Shown here: one piece after another, positions 52,801 through 62,100 of the stretch
Position numbering within the stretch: position 1 is the first letter of the stretch
Layout: every line of letters starts with the position of its first letter
Assembly (NCBI GenBank): GCA_958298945.1
Contig: OY282608.1
Coordinates: 66,254,951 to 66,318,950 of the forward strand
Direction of reading: 5' to 3'
Source: Atherix ibis
Lineage: Eukaryota > Arthropoda > Insecta > Diptera > Athericidae
Length of the DNA stretch: 64,000 nt
Notes under the pieces: generated by a model
What the model saw: the letters and a program-made list of their open reading frames with translations, nothing else
Database searches by the model: none
What the model was told of the DNA's origin: nothing
Translations under genes and position numbers: made by a program

Positions 52801-55800
52801 TGAAGTAGTATGTTTAAGAGGAATATGAAGTAGTGTGTTTGAGATGAATATGAAGTAGTATATTTAAGAGGAATATGAAGTAGTATGTTTAAGAGGAATT
52901 TGAAGTAGTATATTTAAGAGGAATATGAAGTAGTAAATTTAAGAGGAATATGAAGTAGTATGTTCAAGAGGAATATGAAGTAGTATATTTAAGAGGAATA
53001 TGAAGTAGTATGTTTAAGAGGAATATGAAGTAGCATATTTAAGAAGCATATATAGTAGTGTATTTAAGAGGAATATGAAGTTGTATGTATAAGAGGAATA
53101 TGAAGTAGTATGTTTAAGAGGAATATGAAGTAGTATGTTTAAGAGGAATATGAAGTAGTATGTTTAAGAGGAATATGAAGCAGTATATTTAAGAGGAATA
53201 TGAAAAAGTATATTTAAGAGGAATATGAAGTAGTATGTTCAAGAGGAATATGAAGAAGTATATTTAAGCGGAATATGAAGTTGTATGTTTAAGAGGAATA
53301 TGAAGTAGTATATTTAAGAAGCATATGAAGTAGTATATTTAAGAGGAATATGAAGTTGTATGTATAAGAGGAATATGAAGTAGTATGTTTAAGAGGAATA
53401 TGAAGTAGTATGTTTAAGAGGAATATGAAGTATTATGTTTAAGAGGAATATGAAGTAGTATATTTAAGAGGAATATGAGGTGGTATATTTAAGAGGAATA
53501 TGAAAAAGTATGTTTAAGAGGAATATGAAGTAGTATGTTTAAGTGAAATATGAGGTAGTATGTTTAAGAGGAATATGAAGTAGTGTGTTTAAGAGGAATA
53601 TAAAGTAGTATATTTAAGAGGAATATGAAGTAGTATGTTTAAGAGGAATATGAAGTAGTATATTTAAGAGGAATATGAAGTAGTATATTTAAGAGGAATA
53701 TGAAGTAGTATGTTCAAGAGGAATATGAAGTAGTATATTCAAGAGGAATATGAAGTAGTATGTTTAAGAGGAATATGAAGTAGTATATTTAAGAAGCATA
53801 TGTAGTAGTATATTTAAGAGGAATATGAAGTTGTATGTATAAGAGGAATATGAAGTAGTATGTTTAAGAGGAATATGAAGTAGTATGTTTGAGAGGAATA
53901 TGAAGTAGTATGTTTAAGAGGAATATGAAGTAGTATGTTTAAGAGGAATATGAAGTAGTATATTTAAGAGGTATATGAAAAAGTATGTTTAAGAGCAATA
54001 TGAAGAAGTATGTTTAAGAGTAATATGAGGTAGTATGTTTAAAAGGAATATGAAGTAGTATGTTTAAGAGGAATATTAAGTAGTATGTTTAAGAGGAATA
54101 TGAAGTAGTATGTTTTAGAGGAATATGAAGTAGTATGTTTAAGAAGCATATGTAGTAGTATATTTAAGAGGAATATGAATTTGTATGTATAAGAGGAATA
54201 TGAAGTAGTATGTTTAAGAGGAATATGAAGTAGTATGTTTAAGAGGAATATGAAGTAGTATGTTTAAGAAGAATATGAAGTAGTATGTTTAAGAGGAATA
54301 TGAAGTAGTATGTTTAAGAGGAATTTGAAGTATTGTAGTATATTTAAGAGGAATATGAAGTAGTATATTTAAGAGGAATATGAAGTAGTATGTTTAAGAG
54401 GAATATGAAGTAGTATGTTTAAGAGGAATATGAAGTAGTATATTTAAGAGGAATATGAAAAAGTATGTTTAAGAGGAATATGAAGTAGTATGTTCAAGAG
54501 GAATATGAAGTAGTAAGTTTAAGAGGAATATGAAGTAGTATGTTCAAGAGGAATTTGAAATAGTATATTTAAGAGAAATATGAAGTAGTATGTTTAAGAG
54601 GAATATGAAGTAGTATATTTAAGAAGCATATGTAGTAGTATATTTAAGATGAATATGAAGTAGTATATTCAAGAGGAATATGAAGTAGTATATTTAAGAG
54701 GAATATGAAAAAGTATGTTTAAGAGGAATATGAAGTACTATGTTTAAGTGGAATATGAAGTAGTATGTTTAAGAGGAATATGAAGTAGTATGTTTAAGAG
54801 GAATATGAAGTAGTATGTTTAAGAGGAATATGAAGTAGTATGTTTAAGAGGAATATATAGTAGTATGTTTAAGAGGAATATGAAGTAGTATGTTTAAGAG
54901 GAATATGAAGTAGTATATTTAAGAGGAATATGAAAAAGTATGTTTAAGAGGAATATGAAGTAGTATATTTAACAGGAATATGCAGTAGTATGTTTAAAAA
55001 GAATATGAAGTAGTATATTTAAGTGGAATATGAAGTAGTATGTTTAAGAGGAATATGAAGTAGTGTGTTTAAGAGGAATATGAAGTAGTATATTTAAGAG
55101 GAATATGAAGTAGTATGTTTAAGAGGAATATGAAGTAGTATATTTAAGAGGATAATGAAGTAATATATTTAAGAGGAATATGAAGTAGTATGTTCGAGAC
55201 GAATATGAAGTAGTATATTTCAGAGGAATATGAAGTAGAATGTTTAAGAGGAATATGAAGTAGTATATTTAAGAAGCATATGTAGTAGTATATTTAAGAG
55301 GAATATGAAGTTGTATGTTTAAGAGGAATATGAAGTAGTATGTTTAAGAGGAATATGAAGAAGTATGTTTAAGAGGAATATGAAGTAGTATGTTTAAGAG
55401 GAATATAAAGTAGTATGTTTAAGAGGAATATGAAGTAGTATATTTAAGAGGAATATGAAAAAGTATGTTTAAGAGGAATATGAAGTAGTATATTTAACAG
55501 GAATATGCAGTAGTATGTTTAAGAGGAATATGAAGTAGTATATTTAAGAGGAATATGAAGTAGTATGTTCAAGAGGAATATGAAGTAGTATATTTAAGAG
55601 GAATATGAAGTAGTATGTTTAAGAGGAATGTGAAGTAGTATGTGTAAGAGGAATATGAAGTAGTATGTTTAAGAAGAATATGAAGTAGTATGTTTAAGAG
55701 GAATATGAAGTAGTATGTTTAAGAGGAATATGAAGTAGTATGTTTAAGAGAAATTTGAAGTATTGTAGTATATTTAAGAGGAATATGAAGTAGTATATTT

Positions 55801-57868
55801 AAGAGGAATATGAGAAAGTATGTTTAAGAGGAATATGAAGTAGTATGTTTAAGAGGAATATGCAGTAGTATGTTTAAGAGGAATATGAAATAGTATATTT
55901 AAGTGGAATATCAAGTAGTATGTTTAAGAGGAATATGAAGTAGTGTGTTTAAGAGGAATATGAAGTAGTATATTTAAGAGGAATATGAAGTAGTATGTTT
56001 AAGAGGAATATGAAGTAGTATATTTAAGAGGAATATGAAGTATTATATTTAAGAGGAATATGAAAAAGTTTGTTTAAGAGGAATATGAAGTAGTATGTTC
56101 AAGAGGAATATCAATTAGTATATTTAAGAGGAATATGAAGTAGTATGTTTAAGAGGAATATGAAGTAGTATATTTAAGAGGATTATGAAGTAGTATGTTT
56201 AAGAGAAATATGAAGTAATATGTTTAAGAGGAATATGAAGTAGTATGTTTAAGAGGAATATGAAGTAGTATGTTTAAGAGGAATATGAAGTAGTATATTT
56301 AAGAGGAATATGAAAAAGTATGTTTAAGAGGAATATGAAGTAGTATGTTTACGAGGAATATGAAGTAGTATGTTTAAGTGGAATATGAAGTAGTATGTTT
56401 AAGTGGAATATGAAGTAGTATGTTTAAGAGGAATATGAAGTAGTATGTTTAAGAGGAATATGAAGTAGTATGTTTAAGAGGAATATGAAGTAGTATATTT
56501 AAGAGGAATATGAAAAAGTATGTTTAAGAGGAATATGAAGTAGTATGTTTAAGTGGAATATGAAGTAGTATGTTTAATAGGAATATGAAGTAGTGTGTTT
56601 AAGAGGAATATGAAGTAGTATATTTAAGAGGAATATGAAGTAGTATGTTTAAGAGAAATATGAAATAGTATATTTAAGAGGAATATGAAGTAGTATATTT
56701 AAGAGGAATATGAAGTAGTATGTTCAAGAGGAATATGAAGTAGTATATTTAAGAGGAATATGAAGTAGTATGTTTAAGAGGAATATGATGTTGTATATTT
56801 AAGAAGCATATGTAGTAGTATATTTAAGAGGAATATGAAGTTGTATGTATAAGAGGAATATGAAGTAGTATGTTTAAGAGAAATATGAAGTAGTATGTTT
56901 AAGAGGAATATGAAGTAGTATGTTTATGAGGAATATGAGAAAGTATGTTTAAGAGGAATATGAAGTAGTATGTTTAAGAGGAATATGCAGTAGTATGTTT
57001 AAGAGGAATATGAAATAGTATATTTAAGTGGAATATCAAGTAGTATGTTTAAGAGGAATATGAAGTAGTGTGTTTAAGAGGAATATGAAGTAGTATATTT
57101 AAGAGGAATATGAAGTAGTATGTTTAAGAGGAATATGAAGTAGTATATTTAAGAGGAATATGAAGTATTATATTTAAGAGGAATATGAAAAAGTTTGTTT
57201 AAGAGGAATATGAAGTAGTATGTTCAAGAGGAATATCAATTAGTATATTTAAGAGGAATATGAAGTAGTATGTTTAAGAGGAATATGAAGTAGTATATTT
57301 AAGAGGATTATGAAGTAGTATGTTTAAGAGGAATATGAAGTAATATGTTTAAGAGGAATATGAAGTAGTATGTTTAAGAGGAATATGAAGTAGTATGTTT
57401 AAGAGGAATATGAAGTAGTATATTTAAGAGGAATATGAAAAAGTATGTTTAAGAGGAATATGAAGTAGTATGTTTACGAGGAATATGAAGTAGTATGTTT
57501 AAGTGGAATATGAAGTAGTATGTTTAAGTGGAATATGAAGTAGTATGTTTAAGAGGAATATGAAGTAGTATGTTTAAGAGGAATATGAAGTAGTATGTTT
57601 AAGAGGAATATGAAGTAGTATATTTAAGAGGAATATGAAAAAGTATGTTTAAGAGGAATATGAAGTAGTATGTTTAAGTGGAATATGAAGTAGTATGTTT
57701 AATAGGAATATGAAGTAGTGTGTTTAAGAGGAATATGAAGTAGTATATTTAAGAGGAATATGAAGTAGTATGTTTAAGAGAAATATGAAATAGTATATTT
57801 AAGAGGAATATGAAGTAGTATATTTAAGAGGAATATGAAGTAGTATGTTCAAGAGGAATATGAAGTAG

Positions 57869-57870
57869 TA
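57869..57870. repeat. TA target duplication, left (mariner)
   Basis: TA precedes the left terminal repeat, and a second TA follows the right one at 59165-59166. Joining GAAGTAG, one TA and TATTTAAGAGG gives the ordinary satellite variant, so the insertion site was a satellite TA. This is the known target preference of Tc1/mariner elements. Confidence 0.93.
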
Positions 57871-57899
57871 CGTGGGCTACTATATATATTTCTGGCCTA
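57871..57899 (+). repeat. Mariner terminal inverted repeat, left
   Basis: The repeat begins CGTGGGCTAC, continues through a TATATATATTTC core and ends GGCCTA. It matches the reverse complement of 59136-59164 at 28 of 29 positions, the only mismatch being base 4 (G here, A in the other end). These ends are the binding and cleavage sites of the transposase. Confidence 0.95.
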
Positions 57900-57935
57900 A
57901 TAATGAAAATGCGAATATTTATCAACGAAAAAGGT

Positions 57936-57941
57936 TTTATT
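57936..57941 (-). promoter_or_regulatory. Polyadenylation signal overlapping the stop codon
   Basis: On the - strand AATAAA overlaps the transposase TAA stop (57939-57937). With only about 66 bp left to the element end, it is the only obvious candidate for 3' processing inside the transposon. Function is inferred. Confidence 0.5.
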
Positions 57942-58989
57942 GTTTTTCAAAATATTCTCCATCAAGATTTATACACTTTTGCATGCGCTCAAACCAATTT
58001 TCGAAGCACTTTTTCCACTCAGATTGAGACACCTCCAAAACATGGTTTTTGAATGCTTCAACAGCATCTTCTGGCGACGAAAATCGTTGACCACGCATTT
58101 TTTTCTTGATGTGTGGGAATAAAAAGAAGTCATTGGGTGCCAAGTCAGGGCTGTACGGAGGATGACCCATCAATTCGACGTTTTGTCCGGTCAAAAAGGC
58201 GCTGGTTTGAGCCGATGTGTGAGAGCTCGCATTGTCATGGTGCACAATGATTCGACTTCTCTTGTTCGTTTTTCGAATTTCTCCGAAGACTTCAGGCAAA
58301 CAAATGGTGGTGTACCACTCAGAATTGACCGTCCTACGTTGCACAAGCGGAACAGTCGCCACATGACCAGTTTTGCCAAAGAAACAAGCGACCATTTGCT
58401 TCGAAGTGCTTCTTCCACGAACAACTTTCGTTGGATTTGACTCGTCTTGGAAGACCCACACGGTCGATTGCTGTTTTGTTTCGGGCTCATACGCATAGAT
58501 CAATGATTCGTCACCTGTGACGATCTTATAAACGTCTTTTGAAGCACCGCGATCGTATTTTTTCAGCATTTCTTTACACCAATCCACACGAGCCTTTTTT
58601 TGAGCGATTGTCAAATTGTGCGGGATCCAACGAGAACAAACCTTTTTTACGGCCAGGTGTTCATGCAATATCGAATGTATGCTGGTGGGAGAAATGCCTA
58701 GGCATGCCTCTATCTCACGGTATGTCACATGACGGTCTTGCATTATCAGTTCACGTACGGCATCGATGTTTTCTGGAACAACGGCTGTTTTTGGACGACC
58801 TTCACGGAATTCGTCTTTGAGCGAGCGTCGGCCACGATTGAATTCGTTGTACCAGTTTTTCACAGTGCTATAGGATGGTGCTTCATAGCCATACAAAGAT
58901 TTAAGTTCATCGATGCACTCTTGTCGTGATAATCCACGTCGAAAGTTGTGAAAAATGATCGCACGAAAATGTTCACGAGTTAATTCCAT
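57937..58989 (-). CDS. Mariner-family transposase, intact
   Basis: The protein has 350 residues, close to the usual mariner length of about 345. It cuts and pastes the element by binding the terminal repeats and joining them to TA targets in the nucleus. Residues 1-55 and about 75-115 look like the two helix-turn-helix domains of the paired-like DNA-binding region, linked by a GRP motif at 64-66. The linker motif WIPHNLT (121-127) corresponds to the family WVPHEL. The catalytic triad is D160 (VTGDES), D252 (VHHDN) and D287 (APNDFFLF), with 34 residues between the last two, which defines DD34D. YSPDLAP is at 279-285. The ATG at 58989-58987 has A at -3 and G at +4, a good start context, and the next upstream sequence is leader. 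There is no stop or frameshift. It stands alone in satellite DNA, and its transcription there is uncertain. Related domesticated genes are called SETMAR, but no SET domain is present. Confidence 0.96.
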   Translation of the reverse strand: MELTREHFRAIIFHNFRRGLSRQECIDELKSLYGYEAPSYSTVKNWYNEFNRGRRSLKDEFREGRPKTAVVPENIDAVRELIMQDRHVTYREIEACLGISPTSIHSILHEHLAVKKVCSRWIPHNLTIAQKKARVDWCKEMLKKYDRGASKDVYKIVTGDESLIYAYEPETKQQSTVWVFQDESNPTKVVRGRSTSKQMVACFFGKTGHVATVPLVQRRTVNSEWYTTICLPEVFGEIRKTNKRSRIIVHHDNASSHTSAQTSAFLTGQNVELMGHPPYSPDLAPNDFFLFPHIKKKMRGQRFSSPEDAVEAFKNHVLEVSQSEWKKCFENWFERMQKCINLDGEYFEKQ

Positions 58990-59135
58990 TTTTTTGCCAA
59001 ATTGATTTTTTCAAGTCACTGTAAACAACACAAATGATAGTCGTACGTCAAAACGTTCTGAGTACGTTTATGCTAAAAAATGTCAAACTTTCCAATGGAA
59101 ATGTCAGATCGCACCTGGCAACACTTAGTGTTGCC
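58990..59135 (-). promoter_or_regulatory. Mariner 5' leader and presumed promoter
   Basis: This is 146 bp of non-coding sequence between the start codon and the right terminal repeat. It contains a CCATTGG near-palindrome around 59090-59097 and repeated ACGTAC/AACGT words around 59041-59070. Mariner promoters normally lie in this interval, but no clear TATA box stands out, so the role is inferred from position. Confidence 0.5.
59117..59135. repeat. 19-bp palindrome next to the right terminal repeat
   Basis: GGCAACACT, a central T, and AGTGTTGCC form a palindrome with 9-bp arms directly abutting the right terminal repeat. There is no counterpart beside the left repeat. It could be an accessory transposase or host-factor site, or simply a hairpin. 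It makes the two ends of the element asymmetric. Confidence 0.85.
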
Positions 59136-59164
59136 TAGGCCAGAAATATATATAGTAGCCTACG
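59136..59164 (-). repeat. Mariner terminal inverted repeat, right
   Basis: Reverse complement of the left terminal repeat with one mismatch at base 4 from the end (CGTA here, CGTG at the left). It is followed by the TA duplication at 59165-59166 and then normal satellite. Confidence 0.95.
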
Positions 59165-62100
59165 TATATTTAAGAGGAATATGAAGTAGTATGTTTAAGA
59201 GGAATATGAAGTTGTATATTTAAGAAGCATATGTAGTAGTATATTTAAGAGGAATATGAAGTTGTATGTATAAGAGGAATATGAAGTAGTATGTTTAAGA
59301 GAAATATGAAGTAGTATGTTTAAGAGGAATATGAAGTAGTATGTTTATGAGGAATATGAAGTAGTATGTTTAAGAGCAATATGAAGTAGTATATTTAAGA
59401 GGAATATGAAAAAGTATGTTTAAGAGGAGTATGAAGTAGTATGTTTAAGAGAAATATGAAATAGTATATTTAAGAGGAATATGAAGTAGTATATTTAAGA
59501 GGAATATGAAGTATTATGTTCAAGAGGAATATGAAGTAGTATATTTAAGAGTAATATGAAGTAGTATGTTTAAGAGGAATATGAAGTTGTATATTTAAGA
59601 AGCATATGTAGTAGTATATTTAAGAGGAATATGAAGTTGTATGTATAAGAGGAATATGAAGTAGTATGTTTAAGAGGAATATGAAGTAGTATGTTTAAGA
59701 GGAATATGAAGTAGTATGTTTAAGAGGAATATGAAGTAGTATGTTTAAGAGGAATATGAAGTAATATATTTAAGAGGAATATGAAAAAGTATGTTTAAGA
59801 GGAATATGAAGTAGTATGTTTACGAGGAATATGAAGTATTATGTTTAAGAGGAATATGAAGTAGTATCTTTAAGAGGAATATGAAGTAGTATGTTTAGGA
59901 GGAATATGAAGTAATATGTTTAAGAGGAATATGCAGTAGTATGTTTAAGAGGAATATGAAAAAGTATGTTTAAGAGGAATATGAAGTAGTATGTTTAAGA
60001 GGAATATGAAGTAGTATGTTTAAGAGGAATATGAAGTAGCATGTTTAAGAGGAATATTAAGTAGTATATTTAAGAGGAATATGAAAAAGTATGTTTAAGA
60101 GGAATATGAAGTAGTATGTTTAAGTGGAATATGAATTAGTATGTTTAAGAGGAATATGAAGTAGTATATTTAACAGGAATATGAAAAAGTATGTTTAAGA
60201 GGAATATGAAGTATTATGTTTAAGTGGAATATGAAGTAGTATGTTTAAGAGGAATATGAAGTAGTATGTTTAAGAGGAATATGAAGTAGTATGTTTAAGA
60301 GGAATATGAAGTAGTATATTTAATAGGAATATGAAAAAGTATGTTTAAGAGGAATATGAAGTAGTATGTTTAAGTGGAATATAAAGTAGTATGTTTAAGA
60401 GGAATATGAAGTAGTGTGTTAAAGAGGAATATGAAGTAGTATATTTAAGAGGAATATGAAGTAGTATGTTTAAGAGAAATATGAAATAGTATATTTAAGA
60501 GGAATATGAAGTAGTATATTTAAGAGGAATATGAAGTAGTATGTTCAAGAGGAATATGAAGTAGTATATTTAAGAGGAATATGAAGTAGTATGTTTAAGA
60601 GGAATATGAAGAAGTATGTTTAAGAGGAATATGAAGTAGTATATTTAAGAGGAATATAAAAAAGTATGTTTAAGAGGAATATGAAGTAGTATGTTCAAGA
60701 GGAATATGAAGTAGTATATTTAAGAGGAATATGAAGTAGTATGTTTAAGAGGAATATGAAGTTGTATATTTAAGAAGCATATGTAGTAGTATATTTAAGA
60801 GGAATATGAAGTTGTATGTATAAGAGGAATATGAAGTAGTATGTTTAAGAGGAATATGAAGTAGTATGTTTAAGAGGAATATGAAGTAGTATGTTTAAGA
60901 GGAATATGAAGTAGTATGTTTAAGACGAATATGAAGTAGTATATTTAATAGGAATATGAAAAAGTATGTTTAAGAGGAATATGAAGTAGTATGTTTAAGA
61001 AAAATATGAAATAGTATATTTAAGAGGAATATGAAGTAGTAAATTTAAGAGGAATATGAAGTAGTATGTTCAAGACGAATATGAAGTAGTATATTTAAGA
61101 GGAATATGAAGTAGTATGTTTAAGAGGAATATGAAGTTGTATATTTAAGAAGCATATGTAGTAGTATATTTAAGAGGAATATGAAGTTGTATGTATAAGA
61201 GGAATATGAAGTAGTATGTTTAAGAGGAATATGAAGTAGTATGTTTAAGAGGAATATGAAGTAGTATGTTTAAGAGGAATATGACGTAGTATGTTTAAGA
61301 GGAATTTGAAGTATTGTAGTATATTTAAGAGGAATATGAAGTAGTTTATTTAAGAGAAATATGAAAAAGTATGTTTAAGAGGAATATGAAGTAGTATGTG
61401 TAAGAGGAATATGCAGTAGTATGTTTAAGAGGAATATGAAGTAGTATATTTAAGAGGAATATGAAAAAGTATATTTAAGAGGAATATGAAGTAGTATGTT
61501 TACGAGGAATATGAAGAAGTATGTTTAAGAGGAATATGAAGTAGTATCCTTAAGAGGAATATGAAGTAGTATGTTTAGTATGAATATGAAGTAATATGTT
61601 TAAGAGGAATATGCAGTAGTATGTTTAAGAGGAATATGAAAAAGTATGTTTAAGAGGAATATGAAGTATTATGTTTAAGAGGAATATGAAGTAGTATGTT
61701 TAAGAGGAATATGAAGTAGCATGTTTAAGAGGGATATTAAGTAGTATGTTTAAGAGGAATATGAAGTAGTATGTTTAAGAGGAATATGAAGTTGTATGTT
61801 TAAGAGGAATATGAAGTAGTATGTTTAAGAGGATTATGAAGTAGTATGTTTAAGAGGAATATGACGTAGTATGTTTAAGAGGAATTTGAAGTATTGTAGT
61901 ATATTTAAGAGGAATATGAACTAGTATATTTAAGAGAAATATGAAAAAGTATGTTTAAGAGGAATATGAAGTAGTATGTGTAAGAGGAATATGCAGTAGT
62001 ATGTTTAAGAGGAATATGAAGTAGTATATTTAAGTGGAGTATGAAGTAGTATGTTTAAGAGGAATATGAAGTAGTGTGTTTAAGAGGAATATGAAGTAGT

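Larger units (their letters stand above)
32628..57870 (+). repeat. 25-bp satellite array, block 2
   Basis: The 25-bp satellite resumes in the same orientation as block 1 and runs about 25 kb with the same variant set. Near-identical tandem duplications of 955, 2,935 and 1,125 bp and an older one of about 2.5 kb are listed separately. Local damage occurs at 33378 (2-bp insertion giving GAGGAGAATATG) and in a cluster at 40920-41400. No genes or RNA genes are seen. The last two bases (TA, 57869-57870) are the left target duplication of the mariner. Confidence 0.97.
57871..59164 (-). mobile_element. Complete mariner transposon (Tc1/mariner, DD34D)
   Basis: This is a 1,294-bp DNA transposon inserted in the satellite. 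It has 29-bp terminal inverted repeats with one mismatch, a TA target duplication on each side, and a single intact transposase gene on the - strand covering 57937-58989. The length and layout are those of a full-length autonomous mariner. The leader between the right terminal repeat and the start codon is about 146 bp, and the trailer after the stop is only 37 bp before the left repeat. Its base composition, with CpG and C on both strands, contrasts sharply with the satellite. Nothing is visibly broken, which points to recent insertion. The subfamily cannot be fixed by eye. Confidence 0.97.
55811..59385 (+). repeat. Tandem duplication, period 1,125 bp, split by the mariner
   Basis: Copy 1 is 55811-56935. 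Copy 2 starts at 56936 and is interrupted at 57870 by the mariner, then continues from 59165 to about 59360. Shared markers at a 1,125-bp offset include GAGAAAGTATG (55813, 56938), GAATATCAATTAG, GAGGATTATG, GTTTACGAGG and AATAGGAATATG. After the mariner the order continues as in copy 1 (AAGAAGCATATGTAG, GTTGTATGTATAAG, AGAGAAATATG, TTTATGAGG). I saw two single-base differences: AGAAATATG versus AGGAATATG near 56205 and 57330, and GATGTTG versus GAAGTTG near 56789. The period is exactly 45 units. Confidence 0.9.

Noticed and set aside
57940..58929. Other open frames on both strands inside the mariner
   Set aside because: They lie entirely within the transposase coding sequence in other frames and have no recognisable domains.
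57937..58989. SETMAR-like domesticated gene
   Set aside because: Only the transposase is present, in a complete element with both terminal repeats and TA duplications. There is no SET domain and no exon structure.
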